In this document: piece after piece, positions 36,583-47,141 of the stretch
Numbering within the stretch: position 1 is the stretch's first letter
Layout of the letters: each line of letters opens with the position of its first letter
Assembly (NCBI GenBank): GCA_025266875.1
Contig: JALLLT010000034.1
Location: forward strand, 372,001 to 436,000
Direction of reading: 5' to 3'
DNA length: 64,000 nucleotides
Source: Fennellomyces sp. T-0311
Taxonomy: Eukaryota; Mucoromycota; Mucoromycetes; Mucorales; Lichtheimiaceae
Notes under the pieces: generated by a model
Seen by the model: the letters and a program-made list of their open reading frames with translations, nothing else
Databases searched by the model: none
What the model was told of the DNA's origin: nothing
Position numbers and translations under genes: made by a program

Positions 36583-37981
36583 AGGGAAAGTTGGCAGGGC
36601 TACCAACAGGCCTATCAATGTATTACCATTTGGCTAAAAACGATCTACCTATCTTTGTCGCATAATTTTTCTCACAGAATCCTCTCACGAGCAAAAACAT
36701 CACTTTACATCATCGTTGCAACAGGATCACATCCAAACCACACATTCGATGACAGACAAAGCAACGGTGGTAACATGTGTTGATGTATAAAGTGCTATTC
36801 GATCCATCCAATACGAAAATTACAGGTTCATTTACAATGGCAAATACCACGTGTCCATTGGTAGAACCAAGTAGTAGAAGAACACGAGAATGTACATCTT
36901 CCAAAGCCTACTTACGTATAATTATGACTTGCGCAATATTATATATATATAGGGAATCGAATATTAGGATCCAAAGTGTTTATGGCATACTAGCAATATC
37001 AACCCGCAAAGTCGTCTTCTACATTTATACAAATGCTGTCATTTGCGTCGCCATTTTCGTTTTGAACTTGCCTTCCGTTTCTTTAAAACAAATTTGACAT
37101 CTTCTGTCTCCTTTTCTCCTTATGATTCTCATCTCAGTCTCCTCAACTACCTCTTTTCCTTAGAAATGGTGTCCCAGGTGTTGCCTGAGGAGAAGGTATA
37201 CGTGGTTGGGCTGAACTCTGCCTAACATGTATGGCGCGCACTGATAGTGAAAGCGTCTGGTTTCGTTGTCCAGAGTCAGATAACTGTAATTGCCGAGTAA
37301 ACGGATTCAAAGATGATACAAGGCCTAAACAAGCAGTTGGCTGCGTGGATAACAGATTCTCCAACACCTCGTATACCGTGCAACTTGCATCACCTTGCTA
37401 GCATGAATTATCACGAGGTTATTTTTTTTATCGCCTACTATACCAGAGCCAAAGTGTTGCTATGTCATTATCGCCCCTTTGTTCTTTCTTGAAGAGAAAT
37501 GATACGCCAACGAGTGCTAGATAGGAGGCTACCGTTGACGTCTGTAGCAAAAGGCATGTGCCGGTTGAAGCCAGCTGTTCGACTAGGGTAGCCGAGTTAG
37601 CAATGGTTTGTGTTTGCTGTGTTGCTAATCTGGTTGGGGAGAACCAAACACAAGAACTATTCCAAGGGCCAGTATGAAGTAAGGTTAATGGTGTAAGCAC
37701 CCCAAGTACATAATCAAAATTACCCGATCCGCAACCGGATAGTCGGGGCGATAGTCGATCGTGTCGGGTCACTCGCAGTCTTTCTTTCTGCTTACCTGAA
37801 AGCGTATGGGGAGGGACAGGATCAGCGGCAGCTCCAGAAGAGCCAAATGAGTACATCCCCTTGTCTTTTCAAGCAATCGTGCCATTTACGAGAAACAAGA
37901 GGCGTGGGAAATGTTCATGCCAAAACCACAGACATGCATGAATGCTGATCCCTTTGTTTCCTATAGACATACGCATACATC

Positions 37982-38239
37982 ATGAGTTTGCTGCTGCCCG
38001 ACATGATGTATACGGGGCAGCCATCTTTGGACGGGGTTCGAATGCCAAAAGAGTGGATCCACATGTTCAGTGGCGTGATGATATCGCGGCTTCTTGGACG
38101 CGTCCAAAAAGCACGAGGTCATCGACTTGCGTGTCTCCGTTGGATCGGCTGAGCCATCGTTTGAATGGAATGAATCCAGCTTTGTGTCGTATGCATAGGC
38201 AGGGTGGTATGGAAGACCGTGTTGACATTTCATTTGTAA
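37982..38239 (+). pseudogene. Possible frame-shifted small OB-fold protein gene
   Basis: Frame 1 reads MSLLLPDMMYTGQPSLDG and then HMFSGVMISRLLGRVQK. A shift at an A5 run continues as HEVIDLRVSVGSAEPSFEW, and a second shift near 38195 gives CIGRVVWKTVLTFHL and a stop. The pattern of a first GRV strand and a final IGRVV strand resembles small OB-fold proteins such as RPA3. Two shifts are needed, so this is either a decayed gene, sequence error or coincidence. Weak call. Confidence 0.25.
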
Positions 38240-38361
38240 GACCTTCGCCATGATTCCAAATGCTTATGTAATCCGAACACAGCATGATTTTTTAATACTC
38301 CCAATTTGAAAAAAAGAACAGTGAGCCTTTTCTTTCACCCTAATTTTTTTTCTCTTTCACA

Positions 38362-39700
38362 ATGGCGCAGTCGATCGATCAGTCAAAACCTTTGGAACAA
38401 AAAAAGACCCTGTTCACTTGCTTGGCATGCCATGTGGCATTTCCAACGTCAGAGGCGCAACGGAACCATTACCGCACCGAGTGAGATGCTACGCAAAAGG
38501 GAATTGATGGGGTCTAACCGTAGGGTTAAAATAGTTGGCACAAGTACAACCTGAAACGAAAAATCGCAGAACTGGCACCCATTACTGCTGAACAGTTTGC
38601 CGAAAAGATCCTTGGTAGACAAGAAACGAATGATGGTTGCGTATTGTAATAACCCTTTTTCTCTTGGTCGGCTAGCAACACAAGCAAAGAGTCGAGAGGA
38701 GCAAGAAAGTTCAGGATTCATATACGAATGTGCCGTGTGCAAGTATGTGTGTGGGAAAAAAAAGACGAAGGGCAAGGAAGCGTACTGAATGCGTTTCGAT
38801 TAGGAAATCGTATTATTCGGAAAACGCATTCAACAACCATATCCAGTCCAAGAAGCATCGAGAAATGGAAGAGCAAGCCGAGACCACGCCGCAAGCCCCA
38901 CCGGCTGCGAGAAAAGAACCGCGTCAGCCATCCATACAGAACGCCGCGTTGGAATGCATGTTCTGCGCAGAGGCGAGCGCCACGTTCGATGCCAATCTGC
39001 TTCACATGCAATCGGTCCACGGCTTTTTCTTGCCTGACGCAGAGTATCTCCAAGACCCCCCGGGGTTGATCGGATATCTCGCGAGCAAAGTGAACGAGGC
39101 CGTGTGTTTGTATTGTAACGGGCGCGGGAAGGAGTGGAAGAGCGTGGATGCCGTGCGTGCGCACATGGTAAAAGCGAAGGATTGTCGATGATGATGACGT
39201 CTCTCTCAATGAACACCTGCCTAGGTTGACGTGGGTCACTGCAAAATGGCATACGACGAATCGGAAGATCCGGATGAACTGTTAAAGTATTATGACTTTG
39301 GTGATCTGGACACCAGCTCGTCCGCCACATGGGTGGATAACATGAACGAACTGGTCCTGGAAAATGGGACGCGTGTGGGTCATCGGCGTTTCCTGAAGCA
39401 CCATCGCCATGTTCGCAAAGATACAGACGACACAAAGGTATGTATGTGTGCGAGTGTGGATGCGTAAGGCTCATGGCGCTTGCGTCCGTATAGGAGGATG
39501 ACGCTGCATCCATCGCCTCACTGCCTCGACGCGAACGTCGACATCGACTCGCCATCACCGACGGCAGTTCTGTGGAACAGCGCGAGAGCCGAGTCGAAGG
39601 AATCAAGGCGGCATCGGCCAAGCGAAACTTTGAACAGCATGTGTCGGTCAAGCACAACATGAACACCACGCTTCGGGCACGCGCTCAAGTTCCGATATAA
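38362..39700 (+). CDS. REI1: Cytoplasmic 60S biogenesis factor REI1 (zinc finger)
   Basis: Six exons (38362-38480, 38535-38614, 38676-38742, 38804-39167, 39225-39437, 39494-39700) give 349 aa. Three C2H2-type zinc fingers are seen: FTCLACHVAFPTSEAQRNHY...WH, YECAVCKKSYYSENAFNNHIQSKKH, and the ECMFC...HMQSVH / CLYC...HM pair. The family-specific block HCKMAYDESEDPDELLKYYDF follows, then VLENGTRVGHRRFLKHH and the C-terminal end. Rei1 acts with Jjj1/Hsc70 in the cytoplasm to release and recycle Arx1-Alb1 and probe the 60S exit tunnel. Splice junctions falling inside fingers (GA|T-W-H) support the model. Only 47 bp separate its stop from that of the convergent FKBP gene. Confidence 0.92.
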
Positions 39701-39747
39701 ATAAAAACACGTATATGGAATGCGAAAGGGCTATTTTAGTTTAGTTT

Positions 39748-40887
39748 TTATGAGACCATCTTTCTATACATGGAAGTGGTGGTCCGCGTGTATTCGCGTT
39801 GTTCGCGTTTAATCGTTTCCAGCATGGTTTTGAGATTGGCGTCATCGGGCGAGCTCTGTATCCATACGTCGTTGAGCATACTACTGCTTATCTTTTTTGG
39901 AAATAGTGATAACCCACCTGCAACCCTCTTTGGACAAAGGCGAGGCCTTCGTCAAACTCCACCAATTCGATGGACGCTTGGCCGATGCGGTAGTACGCCT
40001 TGATGTTCGATGGATCACGCTCAAGCACCTTTTTGCACACTTCGATGGCATTGTTCCACTCACGTAGCTTGAGATAACACATGGCAATGTTGCCTTGGAT
40101 CGCAATCACCAGTTCACGACACTCATCCATTTCCTCGGGCTCGCAGTTCCACAGATCAATGATATATTCGCGTGCCTTTGCCATGGTTTCCGTCAGCCAT
40201 GAATGCAATCCCGTATTACGCCGGCATTACCTACCTTTCTGTACGCAAACAAGGCGTGCTCGATGGATCCTTTCTTGAACAAGTCATTGCCTTCTTGCTT
40301 CTTTGATGCCGCCGCCTCGAGCCGCTGTCGCGCGGATCCGGCTCCCTCCCACGCGCCTAGCAACTCGACCACGAACCGCAACGAAGCCTTCTTTGGTACG
40401 AGCGGCGGATATCCCTTTTCACCATAACCTTTCGGAAACCGATATCAACGAAACGGGAAGAAGGAAAAAAAGAAAAGCAATCACTTGTGTTTTACCATAA
40501 TTGTGTGAGCATATGATTTCCGCCACCTCGCCCACTTTCATTGTAGGTATGGCGAGTTCCCATGCCTCTATAACCTGGTCTACGATAAACAGAACCGTGT
40601 TCAGCCTCACAGCAGAGTGACAAGAAGAAGAAGAAAAGGTACCTACTGTTTTTCAGCGTGAATGTAAAGGGCGCGTTGCGATCGCGCGATGAATCGTATT
40701 TTGAATCTCTCTTGACAAGAAATGCCTCGTAATGGACTACACGTATGGGAGGGTGTCATTGCATTGTTGGAATGGATGCGCGCGCTTTTGCATTACCGCT
40801 GACCTCGCTCTTGGGTTTAGGAAGTATGCCTTCGCCGGGCTTTATGACGCGTTTGGTCACCTTGCCATCTGCTGTCAACTTTTCCAT
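39748..40887 (-). CDS. FKBP-type prolyl isomerase with TPR domain
   Basis: Six exons (40887-40797, 40736-40647, 40579-40496, 40428-40235, 40175-39918, 39855-39748) give 274 aa. The FKBP domain (about residues 12-110) contains VSVHYEAFLV, FTLKNNQVIEAWELAIPTMKVGE and YGYGEKGYPPLVPKKASLRF. TPR motifs follow (about 118-250: KKQEGNDLFKKGSIEHALFAY; AIQGNIAMCYLKLREWNNAIEVC; AYYRIGQASIELVEFDEGLAFV). The architecture is that of Hsp90 co-chaperone immunophilins such as FKBP6 and AIP. The FKBP pocket is only partly conserved, so catalysis is uncertain and a scaffold role is possible. The gene lies 102 bp downstream of the Sel1-repeat gene on the same strand. Confidence 0.88.
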
Positions 40888-40929
40888 TGCGAGAAAGTCG
40901 TGAAAAATTAAAGGAAAAAGGAAAAAAAA

Positions 40930-40945
40930 GAGAGAGAGAGAGAGG
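40930..40945. repeat. (AG)n microsatellite
   Basis: Short AG run just upstream of the FKBP-TPR start codon, in its 5' leader or promoter. Confidence 0.8.
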
Positions 40946-40989
40946 GTATTTATGTTGTGTGTACAATAATCATGAACGAATAAAATATG

Positions 40990-42377
40990 CTATTTCTTCT
41001 TGCCAAACGGATTGAACGACCATCGGTTGGTCTTCTTTTGCTGTGGCGGTTGCTGCTGCTGTTGTTGTTGTTGTTGTTGCTGCTGCTGTTGCTGCTGCTG
41101 TTGCTGGATGGTTAAGGATGTTCGCCTCTGCTGTTCGGTGATATCCAACACCTGCAGTCGTTGTCGGGAGGCCTCGTATCCCTGCGAAGCCGCGATCTGG
41201 AAATACTCCTTGGCAACCGCCGTATCTTGAGGAATGCCCTCCCCATTCAAAAACCTGTGTGCAACGAACAAAGAATCAGCTGATTGTTGAGCGTAGTTGT
41301 TTTCTTAAAAAGAAAATACACTTGCATTTCTCCCACCATGTGCTGGGCATAGAGATTGGGCGCCTCGGGTTGGCTGGCAGCCGTTTGATAGTACTGGAAG
41401 GCTTTTTGATAATCTCGCTCGACGCCCCAGCCGTTTCTGAACAAATCACCCAGCGCGGTTTGGCAATAAGGAATGTCCGAGCCCTTGGTGCACCACACCA
41501 GCGCTTGGTTGTAATCGACCTCGATCCCGGCCTGGCCCTTGAGATAGGCGGAGGCGAGCTCCTCGATGGCCAAGGCAAAGTCCTGCTGGGCCGAAGCGGT
41601 GAGCCATTGAATGGCCTCGTTGCCTTGGCCTTTGCCGAGGTACAAATGGCCCAGGATGTATTGGCAATAGCGATCGTTGGTCAATTGGGCGCCTTGGATG
41701 GCATACTCAAAGGCCTTATCCATGCTGTTGCTGTCGACGTAGCAGGCGTAGGCCAAGTCCACATAGGCGCGATGCTCGCCCAAGTCCACGGCGCGTTGGT
41801 AACAGGCCATGGATTTGGACGGATTGTGGAGCGAATAGCTGTATCGATCGCCCCAGACGCGTCCGAGTTCGTAAGCAGCTTCACCGAGGCCGGCCTGTGC
41901 GGCATGGTCTAGCAGGACGATCCCGCGGTCGACGTCACGGTCGATGCCGATGGCCTTGGTGAGCAAGAGACCGGCCAAGTAGCTCACATGACCGCTTTCA
42001 AACCGCTGGGCCCCTTGCAAAACGAGATCGATGGTGGAGGTGCAGGTGGTTTGATCTGTGAAATAGCTGGCGCATGAATACAGGGCGTCTGAAAGTTGCT
42101 TGTCGAATACGCTGCGAGACCACATTTCCGCTTCTCGATCATCCGCTTGCACATGACGATTCAAACTGTCGTTGGCCGAGTAGATTGTGCATAATTTGGT
42201 CTTTGCTTCAATGTCGCGATGCGCGATGGCTTCGTAGCGCAAAAAGTTGAGGGCCTTGAGCACTTGGTCTCCATTGTGCTTGTCGCTCGGGGCCTGGATA
42301 AGCTCGGTGGCCGTCGTCAGATGCAATTCCGGAGCGCCTTGGAACAGCGGCAACGAACTGTGCTCGACCACTGTCAT
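40990..42377 (-). CDS. Sel1-like repeat protein with C-terminal polyQ
   Basis: Two exons (42377-41320, 41254-40990) give 440 aa. From about residue 110 onward there are consecutive Sel1-like helical repeats (A-x-x-x-G-x-x-x-LG patterns such as DLGEHRAYVDLAYACYVDSNSMDKAFEYA, AALGDLFRNGWGVERDYQKAFQYYQTAA, FLNGEGIPQDTAVAKEYFQIAA). These are followed by an 18-residue glutamine tract and a basic tail ending FNPFGKKK. Such proteins are adaptors in chitin-synthase activation or ER-associated degradation; the role here is not known. There is no signal peptide, so it is probably cytosolic. Confidence 0.82.
41049..41106. repeat. CAG/CAA tract encoding polyglutamine
   Basis: Mixed CAG and CAA codons on the minus strand encode about 18 Gln near the C-terminus of the Sel1 protein. 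The interruptions suggest selection for the amino acid rather than slippage alone. Confidence 0.9.
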
Positions 42378-42831
42378 GAGAGAGAGAAACCGAAAGAGAG
42401 ACGGATGCTCAAAATTTCAGGTACGCCAAAAAAAAAGTGTTATTATTTTTGAAAGTAACAGAGTGTGTAAAAAACGACTATAAGCTTTGATATCTTCCTT
42501 TTGATATGCTAGATGCAGAAAAGAAAAACTCTTTTTTTTTATATAAATGGTCATCGCGCAACGCAACCTTACCCGTAATATATCACCACTGTTTTTCTCG
42601 TGTTCTGGTCGTGCTTTTTGAGGCGGCTGCAAGATGATCATAACGACGACGAGCATTCTTCAATAAGCGTCGCTTGGGCGAGTGCCGCGGCGGGTATATT
42701 GTTGGTCTCTGGGTTCGTCCTTGGCCTCTTGATGGATGGAGACAGCTCCACGGTCTAAATTTCGCCAAAGCATCAATACCGCGCGGCACACCAACCAACC
42801 TCCCCTCCTCTCCATCCTCCATCTTTTTTTC
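42378..42831. other. Interval between poly(A) polymerase 3' end and Sel1 gene start
   Basis: Promoter and leader of the Sel1-repeat gene and 3' region of poly(A) polymerase, both on the minus strand. No further gene seen. Confidence 0.6.
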
Positions 42832-44954
42832 TCATCGTCCCAAAAGAAAAAGAGAGAGGTTCCGACGCATGCTCTCCTTGCAACAAACCTGGTTCGATCG
42901 CTTGTTCACGGCGGGTCGTGTCAGTTCGGACGGAAGCATCGACCTATACTCAACCCACATAAAGATTACTTGAACATAACCCATCAACAACGTTCATTGC
43001 GTTTTTTCTTGCTATTGATGGAAAAGAACTGACCTTCGCAAGTATCGAACAACCACCCCCATGTGCTGCTCGTCGTATTCCTTCCAACTCCGTACGTAGC
43101 GCTTGAACTCGCTGATCGGTCGACTAATGTCAATCTGGCCTTGTTCCCGCACTAGTGCGCTTTTATCAGCTCCGTTTGAATTACCCGCAAGGAAGGGCTC
43201 TTCTTTTACCTGGACCAAGTCTGAAATACAAACCGATATAGTACGCCCGCGTGTATATCTTGACTCCATTCCCATCTTCAGAGCTGTTTCCGACGCCGTT
43301 CACTGCCGCTGCTATCTCCTCGGCGTTGGTGCACGTGTATACATTGTCGAACCCTTCGACGAAGGGGTGAACAAGTACAAGTCCGTGAATAGCCTCAAGC
43401 TTGTTCGTCAATCCCCGCAGACGCGCCTCGACCAGTCCACCCCTGGGCCAAGTGTTAGTTCTGCAATCCCAACTTGTTACAAGACATGCTTTACCATCGG
43501 AGTTGCCGCGAGGAATCGTCGCTGCTGACGACAATCTGGAGATAATGTCGATAGTTCTGAAAGAACGAATGGCTCTCGAATAACGCGTCCCACGGTAAGC
43601 TGCCGACCATGATCTTATCCATGATCTGGGCGGCGCGCTTGCACTCGCCAATGACGATGCGAAAGGTAGAGTTGGTCATGTTGTGGGTGGCGCACATGGT
43701 GGGATAGGCTGGGGTAATGATGGGCATTTTGTGTGTTTTGTCGATAGGGTTTCGCTGTGGGCCAAAAAAAACAATGAGTTTATCTCTGCGCATACAAGAA
43801 ACGATAAGGCAAACGCACTACTCACTTTTGGGTTCCATGACTGGATGTTGTGCAGAGGAGGGCCTTCGGGCGATTCTCGTAATACGACTGGATGGGGCCA
43901 TTGCCAGTTCACCATGATGCTAAACACCTTGCTTGCGACGGTCGAAGCGCATGCATTGGGGTATAATTGGCACACGCGAGCCACCATCAATGCCCATGCG
44001 ACGCCGCCCAAAAAGCCAAACACGTTCGAATAGATGCCGCGTCGGACGGCCCACAGCTTGATGCACCGGACTGCCGTACGAAAGGTGGGCACGTCCGGAA
44101 CATGTTTGAGAATCTCGTCAGCCACGCGCGTGCCGTTCACGCTTCGTATGCATCGTTCATCCAACGCCACCAGCAGCGATGTGTCGTCAATATCCAAATC
44201 GTCCGGGATGCTGGTTAAATTCAATCGTGCGCATAACAAGTCAACCTATTATTATTATTTTTTTCATTGTTAAAACAGGGGAATTTCTTGCCACAAGGAA
44301 TCACTTGCCGGTATCCCAGAAAACTTGAGCTTAATGATGGGCACAAATGCATCTCGGATCGCCTAGTTTTACGTTTTTTGCATAAGTGTGTGTAAAAAAC
44401 GTGCAGAAACCGCCATCTATTACCGTCAAGCCTGTCACCTCGGGTCGTCGCGCAAGCATCTTGTACACGCCTTCAAAAAAGTCGGATCGAGTGATATGTG
44501 TAGGACATATACATACAGCATCGATATCTGCATCTGATCAATACGTAGATACAAACGTTAGCAAAAAAAAAAAACCTTTTTTCCAGCGTGGGACCCCACT
44601 TACTCGCTGCTTGCACACCCAAACGACAACTACCAAACGTCAACGCCTTGCCTCCCGCATTCTTTGCATCGTCAGGCGAGAATCCCTTCCTAATGCTGGC
44701 TTCATATATAAACCGTTTGGTAATCTCTTCCAATTTACTCATCACCGTTTGTCTAATCAACCAATCAATACGCATTTCCAATGGGATTGACGACAAATGG
44801 GGCCTCACCGCAGATTGGAAATGGCTGCTGACTCGTACATGTTGCTTTCTTCGAGCGCCGTTTCGAGCTGTTTCTGCAATAGCTCATCTTTAGAAGAAGG
44901 ACCCGCAAGTGATAATGGTGCAGACACGCCGAGATATTCGTTTTTCCCAACCAT
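42832..44954 (-). CDS. PAP1: Poly(A) polymerase (nuclear type, divergent)
   Basis: Nine exons (44954-44809, 44752-44604, 44533-44424, 44362-44309, 44245-43826, 43754-43495, 43442-43210, 43151-43034, 42943-42832) give 533 aa. The nucleotidyltransferase core has KALTFGSCRLGV followed by DID (Asp101, Asp103), with the third Asp in VDLLCARLN (Asp155). The central domain carries GRVADEILKHVP-like and NVFGFLGGVAWALMVARV blocks, then PIITPAYPTMCATHNMTNST. An RNA-binding-like C-terminal domain ends RYVRSWKEYDEQHMGVVVRYLRR. It adds poly(A) to pre-mRNA 3' ends within the cleavage/polyadenylation factor. The usual HGPG before ADID reads QAAN. The intron after exon 4 is GC-AG (gcaagt donor). The C-terminal tail is short and its last exon less certain. 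Confidence 0.85.
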
Positions 44955-45468
44955 TTTTCGTTTTTTTTTTGGAGAGAAGAAAAGTGAATGTCCAAGGTGG
45001 AGAGCAAAAAAAAAATAACCGTTTTGTCATCGTCATGCGGACTCCGCTTAAAGCTCTTTTATATATATATATAACTAGTTTAAAAACTGCTGGTTTGGTA
45101 TTTCAGTTTGGGTACGTGAGCCTTCATGGGCGCGCGATCAACGATGCGTGCACACTTTGACACACAAGCGATATCGATCTGCATTGCGCGTAGGGAGGCT
45201 TTCACTCCAATGTGTGGCTGAACCAAGGATCCAAAATAGGCAGACCATTAATCAACGCAGCCTATCGATAAAACTGTCCGCGTTTCCCCATCCAACGCGT
45301 CGACAGCAAAACGTTCTCGATGCATACATAGCCGAGTGCCTGGTTACTTTCAGATTGCAACAACAAACATTTTTTTTTATCGGAGGCATGAACAACCCCG
45401 TTTCACCCCCAAAATAGCTGACTTTAAAGACACGCGAAACCAACTTTCAAAACATAAATCTCGCAACC
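44955..45468. other. Divergent promoter region, poly(A) polymerase / AsnRS
   Basis: The 514-bp region between divergent start codons contains a (TA)n tract at about 45060-45074 and several T-runs. No gene is seen. Confidence 0.6.
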
Positions 45469-47058
45469 ATGAGTTTAAGCGCATTGTCACGGCGACTTTA
45501 CTCAACCAAGCCTCTTCTTCCATCGACCGTTCGATCGTTGACAAAGGCACTGCCAGGCGCTCAAGTGACAGTGCAAGCCTGGGTGCGATCCGTCCGTAAG
45601 CAAAAACAGATCTGCTTTGCCAATGTCAACGATGGGACAAGTCTCAAAGGATTGCAGGCAATCTTGACGGGTGAACAGGCAGAAACGTAAATAGTAATAA
45701 TAATAAAAAAAGGCTACTTTTTTTTCATAATGAGTTACTTTTTTCTGACAGTTCAAATATAGCTTGACGACCGGAACCTGTGTACAACTCCAAGGCACAA
45801 TGGTCGAAAGTCCCGGTCAAAAACAGGGCAACGAACTCCAAGTCAATCACGTGCAAGTTATTGGTGAATGCGATGGCGTAGGCGAATCATTTTTTTTGGG
45901 GCGGTGTGTTTTTGCGTGCGATATGAATTGACAATGCTCTGTTAGACGTTTCCGTTGCAGAAAAAGAGACACACGCTCGAGTTTTTGCGGACGATTAACC
46001 ACTTGCGTGCGCGAGGCAACACTGGCGGTGCCGTTTTGCGTGTTCGGAACGCAGCCGGAGAAGGACTTCAACGATTCTTTGCGGTAACTATGCTGCATGA
46101 CTTAAAACGCAATGCCTCATTGATTAAACAGAGATGATGCATTGGGTAGGAACACGAATTTACCCAAGTACACACGCCCATAATGACATCGAACGATTGC
46201 GAAGGAGGTGGCGAAGTATTCAAAGTGACTCCGGCATCGAGTGAAAAGACGGATGACTTCTTCAACAAACCTGTGTTTCTGACGGTATCGGGGCAATTGC
46301 ATGCAGAAATGCTCGCATCGGCGCTGTCCCGCGTCTACACGTTCGGACCGGTATTCCGAGCCGAAGAATCCGTGACATCGCGTCACTTGGCCGAGTTCTG
46401 GATGCTCGAAGCAGAAATGTGCTTCATCAACCAAAGCCAGTTGCTGGACGTGACGGAAGCGAGCATTCAGAGCACCATTCGACATGTATTGGACACGTGC
46501 GACGACGAGATGCGATTCTTTGATACCATGTTCAACAAGACGACCGAATCCAAATTAAAGCGACTGGAACAAAGTGCGGAACAACGGTTTCGACGGATCA
46601 CGTACACGGAAGCCATCGAGGAACTGCAACGGTCCAAACAGAAATTCAAGTTTCCCACCACCTGGGGCTCCAGCTTGCAATCCGAACACGAGCGCTATTT
46701 GGCTCGCGATGGCCCCGTCTTTGTCACCGATTATCCAGCAGATCAAAAACCATTCTACATGCGCGCCAACGACGATGGCAGAACCGTGGGCTGTTTCGAT
46801 TTGCTGTTGCCCGATATCGGCGAACTCGTCGGTGGATCCATGCGAGAGGAACGGTACGATGTGCTGGAACACAACATGACCGCGGCTGGAATGAATGTCC
46901 AGGATTACCAGTGGTATTTGGATCTTCGAAAGTATGGCAGCGCTCCTCACGGTGGCTACGGTATCGGATTCGAACGTTTGTTGCTTTGGCTCACCGGACT
47001 GGAAAATGTTCGCGAAGTGGTGCCTGTCCCTCGTTGGGTTGGCCATTGCAAATACTAG
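45469..47058 (+). CDS. SLM5: Mitochondrial asparaginyl-tRNA synthetase
   Basis: Four exons (45469-45686, 45763-45877, 45946-46083, 46150-47058) give 459 aa. A basic, Ser-rich presequence ([19 protein letters not shown]) predicts mitochondrial import. The N-terminal OB-fold anticodon-binding domain ([23 protein letters not shown]) leads to the class II core: [32 protein letters not shown], motif 2 [21 protein letters not shown] and motif 3 [15 protein letters not shown]. It charges mitochondrial tRNA-Asn. AsnRS was chosen over LysRS/AspRS from [10 protein letters not shown] and [10 protein letters not shown]. The acceptor before [10 protein letters not shown] was picked among several AGs because it alone keeps the frame. 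Convergent with PRE5, 83 bp apart. Confidence 0.92.
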
Positions 47059-47141
47059 ATGTAAAACTTTTTAAATAGAGTCCTCCTTTTCTTTTTTCGG
47101 TTCATTCAACATGGCACTTTTTTTATTGGAAACACTTTTTT

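Larger units (their letters stand above)
35546..38361. other. 2.8-kb interval with MITE and unresolved small ORFs
   Basis: Contains a MITE (36092-36263), a GA microsatellite (36548-36573), a Cys-rich open frame (37189-37401, +), an OB-fold-like frame-shifted ORF (37982-38239, +), and a 142-codon minus-strand frame (37428-37856) that opens MYSFGSSGAAADP and meets a strong donor (cag|gtaagc). None of these could be joined into a complete gene. Confidence 0.5.

Noticed and set aside
38830..39669. 279-codon minus-strand ORF
   Set aside because: Antisense of REI1, spanning its introns; no recognisable domain.
42834..42900. Additional intron after RSNQ in the last poly(A) polymerase exon
   Set aside because: The candidate donor gtttgt is poor and the direct reading reaches a stop within 20 codons, so no intron was added.
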